In this document: positions 43,209 through 52,768 of the stretch, one piece after another
Numbering within the stretch: the first letter of the stretch is position 1
How the letters are laid out: the number at the start of each line of letters is the position of its first letter
Assembly (NCBI RefSeq): GCF_946998875.1
Contig: NZ_CAMQAY010000002.1
Coordinates: 62,001-126,000 of the forward strand
Origin: an uncultured Peptoniphilus sp.
Lineage (GTDB): Bacteria; Bacillota; Clostridia; Tissierellales; Peptoniphilaceae
Length of the DNA: 64,000 nt
Direction of reading: 5' to 3'
The notes under the pieces: generated by a model
Seen by the model: the letters and a program-made list of their open reading frames with translations, nothing else
The model's database searches: none
What the model was told of the DNA's origin: nothing
Translations under genes and position numbers: made by a program

Positions 43209-45146
43209 TTATTTTCTATCAGAAGGGAAATCAGCTTCAATGAAGTTTTGCTTCTCTTCTTGACATTCTGGACAAGTCCAGTCATCTGGTAATTTATCGA
43301 AATCTGTACCAGGATCAATTTCACCTTCTGGATCTCCATAGTTTGGATCATATTCATATCCGCATCCTGGACATACCATAACTTTATAATTTGGAGCTAA
43401 TTTTCTAGGTTTAGATCTTCTAACTTTCTTCATTGGAGGTGCTTGTTCTTTTTCACCAGTTCCAAGAGCTTCTGCAAGAAGTGGCATAATTTCGAACATA
43501 TCTCCAACAATACCATAGTCACAGTTCTTGAAGATTGGAGCACCTGCATTTTTGTTGATTGCAACAATTGTTGATGCGTTTTTAATACCCTTTAAGTGTT
43601 GGCTTGCTCCAGAAATACCACATGCAATGTATAGGTTGCCATTGAATTTTTGTCCAGACATACCAACGTATCTTTCAAGTGGTACAAGTTTTAATGTTTC
43701 AGCAACTGGTCTTGAAGAACCTAGTGCAGCGCCTGCAGCGTGAGCAAGTTCTCTTGCAAGATCCATGTTTTCTTCTCCGCCAATTCCTTTACCAACTGAA
43801 ACAACCCTTTCAGCATCGTAAACAGGAGTGTCTATATCAATTCCAACAGAGAAATCATATCCATCTTTCTTTAAGTTTTTAACTAAAATGTCAACAGCTT
43901 CTTTTGCTGTGTCAGCTTTAATTATTTCTCTCTTTCTATCTCCAGTGATAGGACCTGCCTTCTTATCTATTGCAGCAGCTCTACCTTTCTTCTTAGGAGC
44001 CTTTCCTACAAGGTGACTTGCAACTACTACTCTTTGGATTTCAGAAGTACCTTCGTAGATAGTAGTAATCTTAGCATCTCTGAAGAATCTTTCTACATCC
44101 ATTCCCTTTAGGTATCCGTTACCTCCGTGGATTTGAAGAGCTTCATTTACAACCCACATTGCAACTTCAGATGCAACAGTTTTTGCCATTGCAGCTTCCA
44201 TTGAATAATTTTCATGATTTTGTTTCATTTCAGCAGCTGAATAAATCATAAGTCTTGCAGCTCTAATCTTAGTAGCCATATCTGCAAGCTTGAATGCAAC
44301 AGCTTGTTGTTGAGCAATTGGTCTACCAAATTGGATTCTTTCTTTTGCATAAGAAAGTGCAGCTTCGAAAGCACCTTGTGCAATACCAAGAGCTTGTGAT
44401 GCAATACCAATTCTACCACCGTCAAGAGTTTGCATTGCAATTCTAAATCCTTGACCTTCTTTACCAAGTAAGTTTTCCTTTGGAATCTTAACATTGTTAA
44501 ATTGAAGTTCAGCAGTAGTTGAAGATCTAATACCTAATTTGTCATAGTGATCTCCGAAAGTAAATCCTTCCCAACCTTTTTCTACTATGAAAGCAGAAAT
44601 TCCGTGAGTACCTATACCTGGTGTAGTAACTGCATATACAACATAAGTATCTGCAGCAGGAGCATTAGTAATAAAGATTTTATTACCATTTAAAATATAA
44701 TAATCGCCATCAAGTACAGCAGTTGTTTCTGTGCCGCCAGCATCAGAGCCTGCATTAGGTTCTGTTAAACCAAAAGCTCCAAGTTTTTTACCTTGTGCAA
44801 GTGGTTTTAAATATTTTTCTTTTTGTTCCTTTGTACCAAAAGCTTGGATAGGATAAGAACCTAGTGATGTATGTGCTGATAAAACAACGCCGACACCTGC
44901 ATCAACTCTTGATAATTCTTCAACAGCGATAGCATAAGAAATAACATCCTTACCTGCGCCACCTTCTTCTTCAGGATAAGGTAGACCCATCCAACCGTTT
45001 TCGCCAATTTTCTTAATGATTTCTTCTGGAAATTCATTGTTTTGATCAAGTCCAAATGATAATGGCTTAATTTCTGCTTCTGCAAACTCTCTAATAGCTT
45101 TACGAAGAGCTTCATGTTCAGCAGTAGTCTTATACAAATTTGACAT
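43209..45146 (-). CDS. Acyl-CoA dehydrogenase / ETF-alpha / rubredoxin triple fusion
   Basis: A 645-residue fusion. Residues about 1-380 are an acyl-CoA dehydrogenase with FAD motifs (FGLTEPNAGSDAGGT) and the catalytic-base motif TTIYEGTSEIQ. Residues about 435-560 match the ETF-alpha C-terminal FAD domain (GSSRPVAE, CGISGASQHL, NKNAGAPIFKNCDYG). Residues 590-640 are rubredoxin with C592, C595, C625 and C628. No ETF-beta gene is adjacent. Next to fprA this suggests electrons from acyl-CoA pass FAD, ETF-FAD, rubredoxin and the diiron site to oxygen. That route is inference from domain order. Confidence 0.93.
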   Translation of the reverse strand: MSNLYKTTAEHEALRKAIREFAEAEIKPLSFGLDQNNEFPEEIIKKIGENGWMGLPYPEEEGGAGKDVISYAIAVEELSRVDAGVGVVLSAHTSLGSYPIQAFGTKEQKEKYLKPLAQGKKLGAFGLTEPNAGSDAGGTETTAVLDGDYYILNGNKIFITNAPAADTYVVYAVTTPGIGTHGISAFIVEKGWEGFTFGDHYDKLGIRSSTTAELQFNNVKIPKENLLGKEGQGFRIAMQTLDGGRIGIASQALGIAQGAFEAALSYAKERIQFGRPIAQQQAVAFKLADMATKIRAARLMIYSAAEMKQNHENYSMEAAMAKTVASEVAMWVVNEALQIHGGNGYLKGMDVERFFRDAKITTIYEGTSEIQRVVVASHLVGKAPKKKGRAAAIDKKAGPITGDRKREIIKADTAKEAVDILVKNLKKDGYDFSVGIDIDTPVYDAERVVSVGKGIGGEENMDLARELAHAAGAALGSSRPVAETLKLVPLERYVGMSGQKFNGNLYIACGISGASQHLKGIKNASTIVAINKNAGAPIFKNCDYGIVGDMFEIMPLLAEALGTGEKEQAPPMKKVRRSKPRKLAPNYKVMVCPGCGYEYDPNYGDPEGEIDPGTDFDKLPDDWTCPECQEEKQNFIEADFPSDRK

Positions 45147-45212
45147 ATTTTCCTCCTTTTTAAATTAAAGAATACTTGAAATATTTTTCACTTTAATTGT
45201 GAAAAACAAAAG

Positions 45213-45269
45213 ATACACCAAAGCGGTATACAATAATTAAAGTATACAACAACTTACCTAAAGTGTCAA
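45213..45269 (-). promoter_or_regulatory. Promoter and operator-like palindrome of the acyl-CoA dehydrogenase-fprA operon
   Basis: Minus strand: TTGACA (45264-45269), 17-bp spacer, TATACT (45241-45246). GTATACAA occurs twice, at 45226-45233 and overlapping the -10 at 45242-45249. Just past the transcription start lies the imperfect palindrome TACACC-AAAGC-GGTATA. The same core ACCAAAGCGGT recurs inverted at 41944-41954, just after fprA. The rest of 45147-45466 is A+T-rich; a TGCTATAAA box near 45415 may serve the nitroreductase gene. Confidence 0.75.
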
Positions 45270-45466
45270 AACATTTTCATCAAATTTGAGTTAAAATTTT
45301 TAAAATTTTTTTCTCGAATTATTATATTCTTTGACTAGATTATATATACCCCTTTTTAGTAAATAAAACATTAAATTAGTTAATTTTAATAATTTATTGT
45401 AAAATAATTTTTTTGCTATAAAATATAAAGTTAATAAGACTAAAATCATTAAAAAAGGAGGAAAAA

Positions 45467-46048
45467 ATGAATTTAGAAAATTTATTAGAATGGAGACGAA
45501 GCTATAGGAAGTTTGACGAAACTAGGTTAATTTCAAAGAATGATATTGATGAAATTTTATCTTCTATTAAATTTTCATCTTGCGCCAACAACAGACAGTA
45601 CCTTAGATTTATTTCTGTTGAAAGTAAAGAAAAGGTTTTAGAAATTTTCGAAAACACAAGATGGGCTGCTTCCCTACCTAACAATATGGGAAAACCCAAA
45701 GAAGGCGAAAGACCAGTTTATTTTATTGCTATTTTAAGTGACGATGACAAAAAGCTTAGGTTTAACGGCATTGATGAGGGTCTAGTTATTTCTAATTTAA
45801 CTCTTACCGCTGCAGAAAAAGGTATTGGCTCTTGCATTATTGGAAGTGTAAACGACAAAAAAATGCGTGAGATTTTAAATTATGAGGACAATTATTCCTG
45901 CGAAGTAGTAATTGCCTTTGGCTATCCAAAGGTTAAGTCAACTATAAAGGAAATAGAAATAGGTGAAGACCAGTCTTATTATTTAGACGAAGATGGCAAC
46001 TACATAGTGCCAAAGTATAAATTAAAGGACATCCTTAGGAGAATATAA
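45467..46048 (+). CDS. Nitroreductase family protein
   Basis: A 193-residue FMN-dependent reductase. The N-terminus EWRRSYRKFDE is the FMN-phosphate-binding pattern (RRSxRxF) and the C-terminal part has GIGSCIIGSVND and VIAFGYPK. There is no ferredoxin domain, so NAD(P)H is the likely donor. GGAGG precedes the ATG. Its stop codon overlaps the ATG of the next gene (TAATG). Confidence 0.88.
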   Translation: MNLENLLEWRRSYRKFDETRLISKNDIDEILSSIKFSSCANNRQYLRFISVESKEKVLEIFENTRWAASLPNNMGKPKEGERPVYFIAILSDDDKKLRFNGIDEGLVISNLTLTAAEKGIGSCIIGSVNDKKMREILNYEDNYSCEVVIAFGYPKVKSTIKEIEIGEDQSYYLDEDGNYIVPKYKLKDILRRI

Positions 46049-47067
46049 TGACAAAAGAAAAATTTAGCGAAAAATTAAAGAAGAAGGCAAAATTATATTT
46101 TATTGACGCTCTTGGCGCCATGGCATTTGGTCTTTTTGCCACCCTACTTGTAGGCACAATTTTAAATACTATTGGCAAAAGTTTTAACATTGCCTTTTTG
46201 ACAGATGTGCTTTGGCCCTTGGCTCAAAAGGCTACAGGACCTGCCATAGCAGTAGCTATTGCAACGGCAATGTATGCACCAAGTCTTGTGGTCTATGCTG
46301 CAACTGTTGTGGGTATTGCAGGCAATGAACTTGGCGGACCTATGGGGGTTTACATTGCAACAATTTTTGCTGTTGAATTTGGAAAACTTGTTAGCAGAAA
46401 AACAAAAATCGACATCATAATCACTCCTGCTGTTACAGTTTTAGTTGGTGTCTTTATAGCAAACTTCGTTGGACCATACATAGGTGCCTTTATGAACCTT
46501 CTCGGTGCAATTATTATTAATGCTACAGATAAGGCTCCTTTCTTTATGGGAATTATTGTATCAGTTATTGTTGGAATAGTTTTAACTCTTCCAATTTCGT
46601 CTGCTGCCCTCTGCATGATGCTTTCCCTTTCATCTCTAGCTGGTGGAGCTGCAACTATTGGCTGTTGTTGTCAAATGGTTGGCTTTGCAGTAATTTCTTA
46701 TAGGGACAATAAAATGGAAGGACTTGTGGCACAAGGTCTTGGTACTTCTATGCTACAGATGCCAAATATTGTGAGAAAGCCAATAATTATTATTCCGCCA
46801 ATTATTTCATCTGCAATCTTAGGACCAGTTTCTACTATGGTTTTTAAACTTGAAAACACACCACTAGGCTCTGGCATGGGCACAAGTGGACTTGTTGGAC
46901 AAATCTCTACCTTCACAGCAATGCCAGATGTCCCCTTCATGAAACTTCTTGGCATAGTTTTACTAATGCACATAATCTTGCCAGCACTTGTAACCTTTGC
47001 AATTTATGAAATATTTTACCGCAAGGGACTAATCCAAGAAGGCGACATGAAATTATATTTTAAATAA
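46048..47067 (+). CDS. PTS EIIC_2-like / PfoR family membrane protein
   Basis: A 339-residue polytopic protein with about ten spans and the glycine-rich blocks GNELGGPMGVYIATIFAVE and CCCQMVGFAV. It matches the PTS_EIIC_2 family that includes PfoR, named as a regulator of perfringolysin in Clostridium perfringens. There are no EIIA or EIIB domains here, so a sugar transport role is uncertain. It is translationally coupled to the nitroreductase gene. Confidence 0.82.
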   Translation: MTKEKFSEKLKKKAKLYFIDALGAMAFGLFATLLVGTILNTIGKSFNIAFLTDVLWPLAQKATGPAIAVAIATAMYAPSLVVYAATVVGIAGNELGGPMGVYIATIFAVEFGKLVSRKTKIDIIITPAVTVLVGVFIANFVGPYIGAFMNLLGAIIINATDKAPFFMGIIVSVIVGIVLTLPISSAALCMMLSLSSLAGGAATIGCCCQMVGFAVISYRDNKMEGLVAQGLGTSMLQMPNIVRKPIIIIPPIISSAILGPVSTMVFKLENTPLGSGMGTSGLVGQISTFTAMPDVPFMKLLGIVLLMHIILPALVTFAIYEIFYRKGLIQEGDMKLYFK

Positions 47068-47072
47068 AAATT

Positions 47073-47098
47073 ACGAGCTCAAGGCTCGTTTTTTTTTG
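47073..47098 (+). terminator. Terminator of the nitroreductase-PfoR unit
   Basis: ACGAGC-TCAAG-GCTCGT (47073-47089) followed by nine T, just after the stop codon. Confidence 0.92.
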
Positions 47099-47099
47099 C

Positions 47100-47131
47100 A
47101 AAAAAATTGGCTCATCAACTTGATGAACCAA
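47100..47131 (-). terminator. Terminator of the hemolysin III-like gene
   Basis: A 12-bp stem (47107-47118 with 47120-47131, one wobble) with a T-run on the minus strand, 7 bp past the stop codon. Back to back with the opposing terminator. Confidence 0.88.
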
Positions 47132-47137
47132 AATTTT

Positions 47138-47791
47138 TTATGAAATATAAAGATAAAAGGCAATAAAGTGAATTATTGATGCTGCTAGGACAAAGAAGTG
47201 CCAAATTATATGATTGTATTTGAACTTCTTTGACTTGTAAAAATAAGTCCCTGCAGTGTATACAACTCCACCTAAGACTAATAGAAGCATAAACTTCCAA
47301 GTTGTGTTTGCTACAATTGGCTTAATTAAAAATACAGAAAGCCAACCCATGGCAATATAAATAATAACAGAAATAGTCTTTAACTTGTCATAATTTTTGT
47401 ATGTAGCAATTTTAAAAACTGTACCAAAGAGAGCTATTGCCCAAATTAATATTATAAAAAATAATCTAAATCTTCCCCTTGTAAGTAAAAGTATAATTGG
47501 CGTAAAACTTCCTGCTATAAAATAATAAATGGAAACATGGTCGAAAATCCTAAGAATTTTCTTTACCTTTTCCTTTTGAACTGCGTGATAAATTGTGCTC
47601 ATTAAAAATAAAAAAATGAAACATCCACCATAAATAGAAAAGGCAACTGTTTTTAAGACATCACCACTATTCACACTTGGAATAATTAGCATCAATAGAA
47701 AAATAATTCCAAGTAAAACTCCTAGGGCGTGACTAATTGCATTTGCCATTTCTATTCTAAAAAATTCTCTAGAATTTGTTTTTGATAACAT
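47138..47791 (-). CDS. Hemolysin III / PAQR (TrhA-like) membrane protein
   Basis: A 217-residue seven-span membrane protein with the family residues MANAISHALG near the N-terminus, STIYHA after the third span, FDHVSIYYFIAGSFTP, and HIIWHFFVLAASIIHF at the end; the conserved His and Asp form a metal site in PAQR proteins. In bacteria the family affects membrane lipid balance. It stands alone between terminators. Confidence 0.9.
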   Translation of the reverse strand: MLSKTNSREFFRIEMANAISHALGVLLGIIFLLMLIIPSVNSGDVLKTVAFSIYGGCFIFLFLMSTIYHAVQKEKVKKILRIFDHVSIYYFIAGSFTPIILLLTRGRFRLFFIILIWAIALFGTVFKIATYKNYDKLKTISVIIYIAMGWLSVFLIKPIVANTTWKFMLLLVLGGVVYTAGTYFYKSKKFKYNHIIWHFFVLAASIIHFIAFYLYIS

Positions 47792-47867
47792 ATCTTCACT
47801 CCTTTTGCCAATTATACAACTTTTAATGTTTTTGGTAAATAACTTTTTAGCCCTTTAAACTAAAAAA

Positions 47868-47888
47868 AAGATGGGCATTACCCATCTT
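47868..47888. terminator. Terminator of the GNAT gene
   Basis: AAGATGGG pairs with CCCATCTT around CATTA, with A-run and T-rich flanks. It follows the GNAT gene stop codon by about 12 bp on the minus strand. Confidence 0.85.
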
Positions 47889-47900
47889 AATTTAAAAAAA

Positions 47901-48167
47901 TTATGCTCTTACATCATCAAATTCGCTTGATTCAAGTTTTTTCTCAACATAGGAACAAGTTCCCTTTATTTTTTTATTTTCACTTCTTGCATCTTCTACA
48001 AGTTTTTTTACAAGCTCACCTGCAAGACCTTGTCCACCAAATTCTGGCTTAACAATTGTGTGTTGGGCATCTATTACATTGCCCTCTTCAACATATTGTA
48101 AAATTCCCTTGTAGTTAAACTCGTCATCGCCTATATAATAACAGTTTCTACCTTTTTTAACTTCCAT
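47901..48167 (-). CDS. Small GNAT-type N-acetyltransferase (YjdJ-like)
   Basis: An 88-residue protein containing the acetyl-CoA-binding turn GGQGLAGELVKKL (like Q/R-x-x-G-x-G/A) and the ending GTCSYVEKKL. This is the short single-domain GNAT family YjdJ/YidJ. The substrate is unknown. It is monocistronic. Confidence 0.82.
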   Translation of the reverse strand: MEVKKGRNCYYIGDDEFNYKGILQYVEEGNVIDAQHTIVKPEFGGQGLAGELVKKLVEDARSENKKIKGTCSYVEKKLESSEFDDVRA

Positions 48168-48225
48168 AATGACCCCCTCAAATTAGTATTACTTTTGTAA
48201 TACCCAAATTTTAGGATTTGTCACA

Positions 48226-50685
48226 TTATTTTATTTTTTCGATTATTCTATACTTAGTGTCAAAACCTTCAGAAGTTCCTGTAAAGGATGAATCTTCTTT
48301 AGAGAGTTCAGACATAGTGTCAACAATTTCTTTAAACTCAGGAAGTTCTTGTGTCTTCTTGTCTAGTTCATCAATTCCCTTTTGTTTAAATTCTTCTAAT
48401 TTTTCTGCAAAAATTTTCATGTTGTCGCCTATTAAAACTCCGCCATCTTTTAATTCAATAGCTCCAGAGTTTAAGTCGATGATTCCGTCATCTAACTTCT
48501 TAATTCCATCTCTCAAAGGAACTACACCTTCAGTCTTAAGTCTTGGAAAATCTTTAAATAATACAGACTTGTCGCGAAATTCTAATAGTCCCTCAGTAAG
48601 TTCATTTGCTCCTGAATTTAGTTTAGGTGAATTTGAGTCAAGCTCAGTAATTGCATCTGTAAATTTATTTACTGCATCCTCACTCTTTTCTGTTCCTTCT
48701 CTTAATTTTGATGAGCCGTCCTTTAATTTTCCTGCTGCATCATCAAGTTTGACAAGAGAATCTGAGAGCTTCATTAGTTGTGAAGTGTCTAGTTTTGATG
48801 CTGCTTCTGACATAGCCTTTTCAAGAGCAGAATTAATTTGGTTTGCTCCATTAGAAAGTTCTGTTGTTCCACCTTTTAACTCTTCAAGGCCTGCAGGAAG
48901 TTGACTTGCTCCAGCATTTATTTGTTCTGATGCTTGTGCAAGTTGATTCATTCCACCTTTTAACTCATCTAGACCTTTTAATTTGTCAGTCATACCTGTT
49001 AAAGCTTTTAATCCTTGGAGATCAGCTCCAACTTTTTTTGCTGATCCACCAATACTTTGTGCATTTTCTCCAATATTACCTGCAGTTTGACCTAAATTTG
49101 CTGCCGCACCCTGTAATATTCCAATAGCTTGTTGAGCTGCAGGGTCCTCACTTTGACTTAGGATGGCTATAGCTTTTCCAATTTCAGCAGCTGATGCTCC
49201 AATGAACTTTGAATTTCCACCAATAGCCAGTGCCTTTGCACCAATATCTTGAAGATTATCTTCAACATTAATATTTCCAAGTCCTGATAGATCTGGCGCC
49301 TTCATGGCTTGAACTTCATTATTTAAGGCTTGAAAATTAGAATTAAATTCACTTTCACCTGCTGCAAGTTTATTTGCACCTTCATAAGCCTTTGCTGCTC
49401 CTGCCTCAAGTTTTTGGGCGCCGGCAGAAAGCTGTCCTATTCCAGATTTTAATTCTGCCAACTTCTTTAAAGCTTCTTCCTTCATTTCGTCAATCTTACT
49501 TAATTTACTTGAACCTTCTCTTAATTGTACTGTGGCATCCTTTAACTTTCCAAGTCCATTGTCTAGTTCAACTGAACCATCGTGAAGTTTTTTGGCTCCA
49601 TCTTTCATTTCTCCAGTTTTTTCATTCATCTTGCCCACTGCAGAAGTGTAGTCGCTAATTCCAGAAGTTAATTTGCTACCACCTTCATACATTTCTTCTG
49701 CTGCACCTGGAATTGGCTCAACCTTTTCAATTACTTCGTCTATTTTTTCTTCGAAGTCTCCAGATTTATCGTAAAGCTCCTTGGAACCATCCTTAAGTTT
49801 AACAGTTCCATCGCCAAGTTCACTTAGACCATCATTTAATTTGCCTTGGGCTTCAGATAGTTTTGTAGAAGCGTCAACTAATTTTTGTGAATTGTCTTCA
49901 AGCTCTCTAACGCCGTCACGAAGCTTGTCAATTGTCTCTAAATCTGCTTCGTTTTGGAATAACTCATTAGAAATTACCACATAAGCTTCCACAGGATCGT
50001 AATCTTTTACATCCATTTCAACCACTGCTTCACTTCTAAATTCTTCCATTTGCCTATCTTCTAAAATACTTTCAAAGTTTCCTCTAAGACCTGGAGTCAA
50101 TACTGAAGTTACAACTTCATTTTTGCCATCCTTTGCGATTTTTGCATCATCAGACTCAATGTTTGATGCAACTTCTTGTGGGAAGGATAGGGCTGCTATA
50201 ACTGTATAAGGTGCATAGACCTTAGTTTTTTTGCCAGCAATGTTCTTTATAACATACTTATTGTTTTCAGTTGAAATAACTAATTTAAGGTGGCCAGACT
50301 TGCCCTTTAATTCACTATTTTCCATTTTTTCGCCGTCAAGATAATAATCAATTTTTACATCAATTGGAATATTTTCTTCACTTTTGCCTTGGTAGTAAAT
50401 GTCCTTTACATTTTCATCCCAATAAATATAACCATTTTTATTTTCAACTTCTTCATCAGTCTTCAAATTTTTAACATTTTTTAAATTGGACTTGTCCTTG
50501 CCCTTAATATTTTCTTCTGAATTTAACCAAACTGAAACAGTTTTATCTTTAATGTTGTCATTTTCTTTTAAGACATAAACAGTTTCACTCTTATTTATGA
50601 CTTCTGATGCAGCAAAAGCTGTGTTTGTCAAAATCATTGAAGATAATACAACTGTTATTACACCTTTTTGAACTTTTTTATTCAT
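48226..50685 (-). CDS. YhgE/Pip-like surface protein with repeated L-x-x-G helices
   Basis: An 819-residue exported protein. It has a signal peptide (GVITVVLSSMILTNTAFAAS), a beta-rich N-terminal domain to about residue 240, then some 500 residues of repeats in which L and G recur every 7 residues (KLNDGLSELGDGTVKLKDG, AGASQLPAGLEELKGGTTEL), the YhgE/phage-infection-protein pattern. No C-terminal membrane spans or anchor are present, unlike full YhgE. The gene follows an MMPL transporter by 21 bp. It may form a long helical adaptor for the pump; this is inference. Confidence 0.75.
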   Translation of the reverse strand: MNKKVQKGVITVVLSSMILTNTAFAASEVINKSETVYVLKENDNIKDKTVSVWLNSEENIKGKDKSNLKNVKNLKTDEEVENKNGYIYWDENVKDIYYQGKSEENIPIDVKIDYYLDGEKMENSELKGKSGHLKLVISTENNKYVIKNIAGKKTKVYAPYTVIAALSFPQEVASNIESDDAKIAKDGKNEVVTSVLTPGLRGNFESILEDRQMEEFRSEAVVEMDVKDYDPVEAYVVISNELFQNEADLETIDKLRDGVRELEDNSQKLVDASTKLSEAQGKLNDGLSELGDGTVKLKDGSKELYDKSGDFEEKIDEVIEKVEPIPGAAEEMYEGGSKLTSGISDYTSAVGKMNEKTGEMKDGAKKLHDGSVELDNGLGKLKDATVQLREGSSKLSKIDEMKEEALKKLAELKSGIGQLSAGAQKLEAGAAKAYEGANKLAAGESEFNSNFQALNNEVQAMKAPDLSGLGNINVEDNLQDIGAKALAIGGNSKFIGASAAEIGKAIAILSQSEDPAAQQAIGILQGAAANLGQTAGNIGENAQSIGGSAKKVGADLQGLKALTGMTDKLKGLDELKGGMNQLAQASEQINAGASQLPAGLEELKGGTTELSNGANQINSALEKAMSEAASKLDTSQLMKLSDSLVKLDDAAGKLKDGSSKLREGTEKSEDAVNKFTDAITELDSNSPKLNSGANELTEGLLEFRDKSVLFKDFPRLKTEGVVPLRDGIKKLDDGIIDLNSGAIELKDGGVLIGDNMKIFAEKLEEFKQKGIDELDKKTQELPEFKEIVDTMSELSKEDSSFTGTSEGFDTKYRIIEKIK

Positions 50686-50706
50686 ATTCTTCTCCTTAAA
50701 ATAATA

Positions 50707-52761
50707 TTAATCTAAACCCTTAGTAGTTTTCTTTATCAGTGGAAAACTTACAGAAATAATTGCTGGCAATAATAGTATGATTACGCACATACTTATAATT
50801 GCACCCCTAGCTAAAAATGTACAAATTGTCGATACAATTTCCATTTTTGAATAAATACCTACACCAATTGTGGCTGCCATAAAGGAAAGTGCAGATGTAA
50901 CAATTGATTTAGAAGTTTCTTTTACAGACACTTTAAGAGAACCATCTACATCCTTTGACTTTTTATATTCTGCCAAAAATCTATCTGTCATTAAAATTGA
51001 GTAGTCAATAGTAGATCCAAGCTGTATTACCCCAATTATTATTGAAGTTATAAAAGGAATAGTGTGATTTAAATAAAATGGGATTCCCATATTTATTTGG
51101 ATTGCAAGTTCAATTGCTCCAATTAAAACTATTGGTATTCCAATTGACTTAAACACAAGAGCAATAATTAAAAATACAACAGCAATTGAAATTATATTTA
51201 CAATTTGAAAGTCTCTATCTGAAATAACTGTTAAATCATCTGTTAAAACTGCTTCTCCAGTTAAATATCCCTCATCGTCATATTTATTTATAAGACTTTT
51301 CATTTCACTAACTTGTTTTTTAACTTCAGGCGATGCAGTTTGATACTTAGAATTTGCCATGATCATCTGATAACCATTTTTTGAAAAGTTATCTTGAAGT
51401 TTTTCAGGCAAAAATTCACTTGGGATAGTGTATCCTGTGACAGAACTTGCACTTAAGACAGAATTTATTCCGTCTACGCCCTTTATATCGCTTATAAGAC
51501 CATCTAAGTCTGAATTTGAAAGATCATCTTTAACAACAATAAAATGAGTACTTGCCATATCATAATCTTTTTTCATTTTATTTAAAGCTACTATTGAATC
51601 TAAATCCTGTGGAAGGGATCTGTCCAAATTGTAATAAAGTTTTGTATTTACTGAACCAAAAATTGCTGGAATAAAAAGCAATACAAAAGCTAAAAACAAA
51701 GTCTTTTTGTGCTTTATAGTAAATTCAGATAATTTATTAAATTCCGGAAGCATGACTTTGTGATTGTATTTATTGACTAACTTTTCCACAACAAGTAACA
51801 TTGCTGGAAGAACTGTAACTGTTGCTATTAAACCTATTAAAACTCCCTTACTCATTACAAGACCAATGTCTTTTCCTAGACCAAGTCTCATAAAAATTAA
51901 AACTATAAAACCAGCAAAAGTTGTAAGTGATGATGCAAATAAGGAAGAAATAGTTTCTTGAACTGCCTTATCCATAGCATCATTTTTATTGTCAAAGTTT
52001 TTCTTTTCTTCAACATATCTGTGATACAAAAATATTGAATAGTCCATAGTAACAGCAAGTTGTAAAACAGCCGCTATAGCTTTTGTTATATAGGATATCT
52101 CACCTAAAAATACATTGGATCCAAAATTATACAAAACTGCATAACCAATAGTTAGCATAAAGACAAAGGGTACAATAGTAGATTCATTTGTTAGAGATAA
52201 AATAATTAATCCCAAAACTACGGCAAGAGCAACATAGATTGGTGTTTCTTTGTCGATTAAATCCTTCGTATCCTTTACAAGAGATGAAATTCCACTTAAA
52301 TATTTTTGATTTGATTCTATTTTTCTAATTTCATCTATAGCATTCATTGTCTTTAAAGAAGATGATGAATCGCTAAACTTTACAATCATTAAAGTAGAGT
52401 CTTCTGCATAGAAAACATCTTTTATCTCGTCAGGCAAAAATTCACTGGGAATCATATCTCCAACAGTTGATGATTTAGAAATCACATCTTCTACTCCATC
52501 AATTTCTAGAATTTTCTCTCTCAAAACTTCTGCTTCATGGTCAGTTCCCTCAAGAATTAACATTCCTGTTGCAGCATTTTTAAAATCTTTATCCAAAATC
52601 TCTTGACCCTGGGTTGACTTTAAATCTTTAGGCAAATAAGACAAAATATCATAATTAACTTTAGTAAGTTTATAGCCTAGTAATGAAGGAATTAGAAGTA
52701 AGGTCATGACAAAAAGCACAAATTTGGGCTTGTGAGAAATAAATTTTGTAAATTTTTTCAT
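50707..52761 (-). CDS. MMPL/RND-type transporter
   Basis: A 684-residue protein with two similar halves, each one N-terminal span, a large outside loop, and five clustered spans. Conserved pieces include MDYSIFLYHRY (first half) and STIDYSILMTDRF (second half), holding the Asp residues used for proton coupling. MMPL proteins export lipids or drugs. It lies 7 bp downstream of a TetR gene and upstream of the YhgE-like partner. Confidence 0.9.
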   Translation of the reverse strand: MKKFTKFISHKPKFVLFVMTLLLIPSLLGYKLTKVNYDILSYLPKDLKSTQGQEILDKDFKNAATGMLILEGTDHEAEVLREKILEIDGVEDVISKSSTVGDMIPSEFLPDEIKDVFYAEDSTLMIVKFSDSSSSLKTMNAIDEIRKIESNQKYLSGISSLVKDTKDLIDKETPIYVALAVVLGLIILSLTNESTIVPFVFMLTIGYAVLYNFGSNVFLGEISYITKAIAAVLQLAVTMDYSIFLYHRYVEEKKNFDNKNDAMDKAVQETISSLFASSLTTFAGFIVLIFMRLGLGKDIGLVMSKGVLIGLIATVTVLPAMLLVVEKLVNKYNHKVMLPEFNKLSEFTIKHKKTLFLAFVLLFIPAIFGSVNTKLYYNLDRSLPQDLDSIVALNKMKKDYDMASTHFIVVKDDLSNSDLDGLISDIKGVDGINSVLSASSVTGYTIPSEFLPEKLQDNFSKNGYQMIMANSKYQTASPEVKKQVSEMKSLINKYDDEGYLTGEAVLTDDLTVISDRDFQIVNIISIAVVFLIIALVFKSIGIPIVLIGAIELAIQINMGIPFYLNHTIPFITSIIIGVIQLGSTIDYSILMTDRFLAEYKKSKDVDGSLKVSVKETSKSIVTSALSFMAATIGVGIYSKMEIVSTICTFLARGAIISMCVIILLLPAIISVSFPLIKKTTKGLD

Positions 52762-52768
52762 CCAACCA

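Noticed and set aside
48218..48904. A 228-codon plus-strand open frame within the YhgE-like gene
   Set aside because: It is the antisense of the repeated, Leu/Gly/Asp-rich coding sequence; it is Ser/Phe-rich low complexity with no ribosome binding site.
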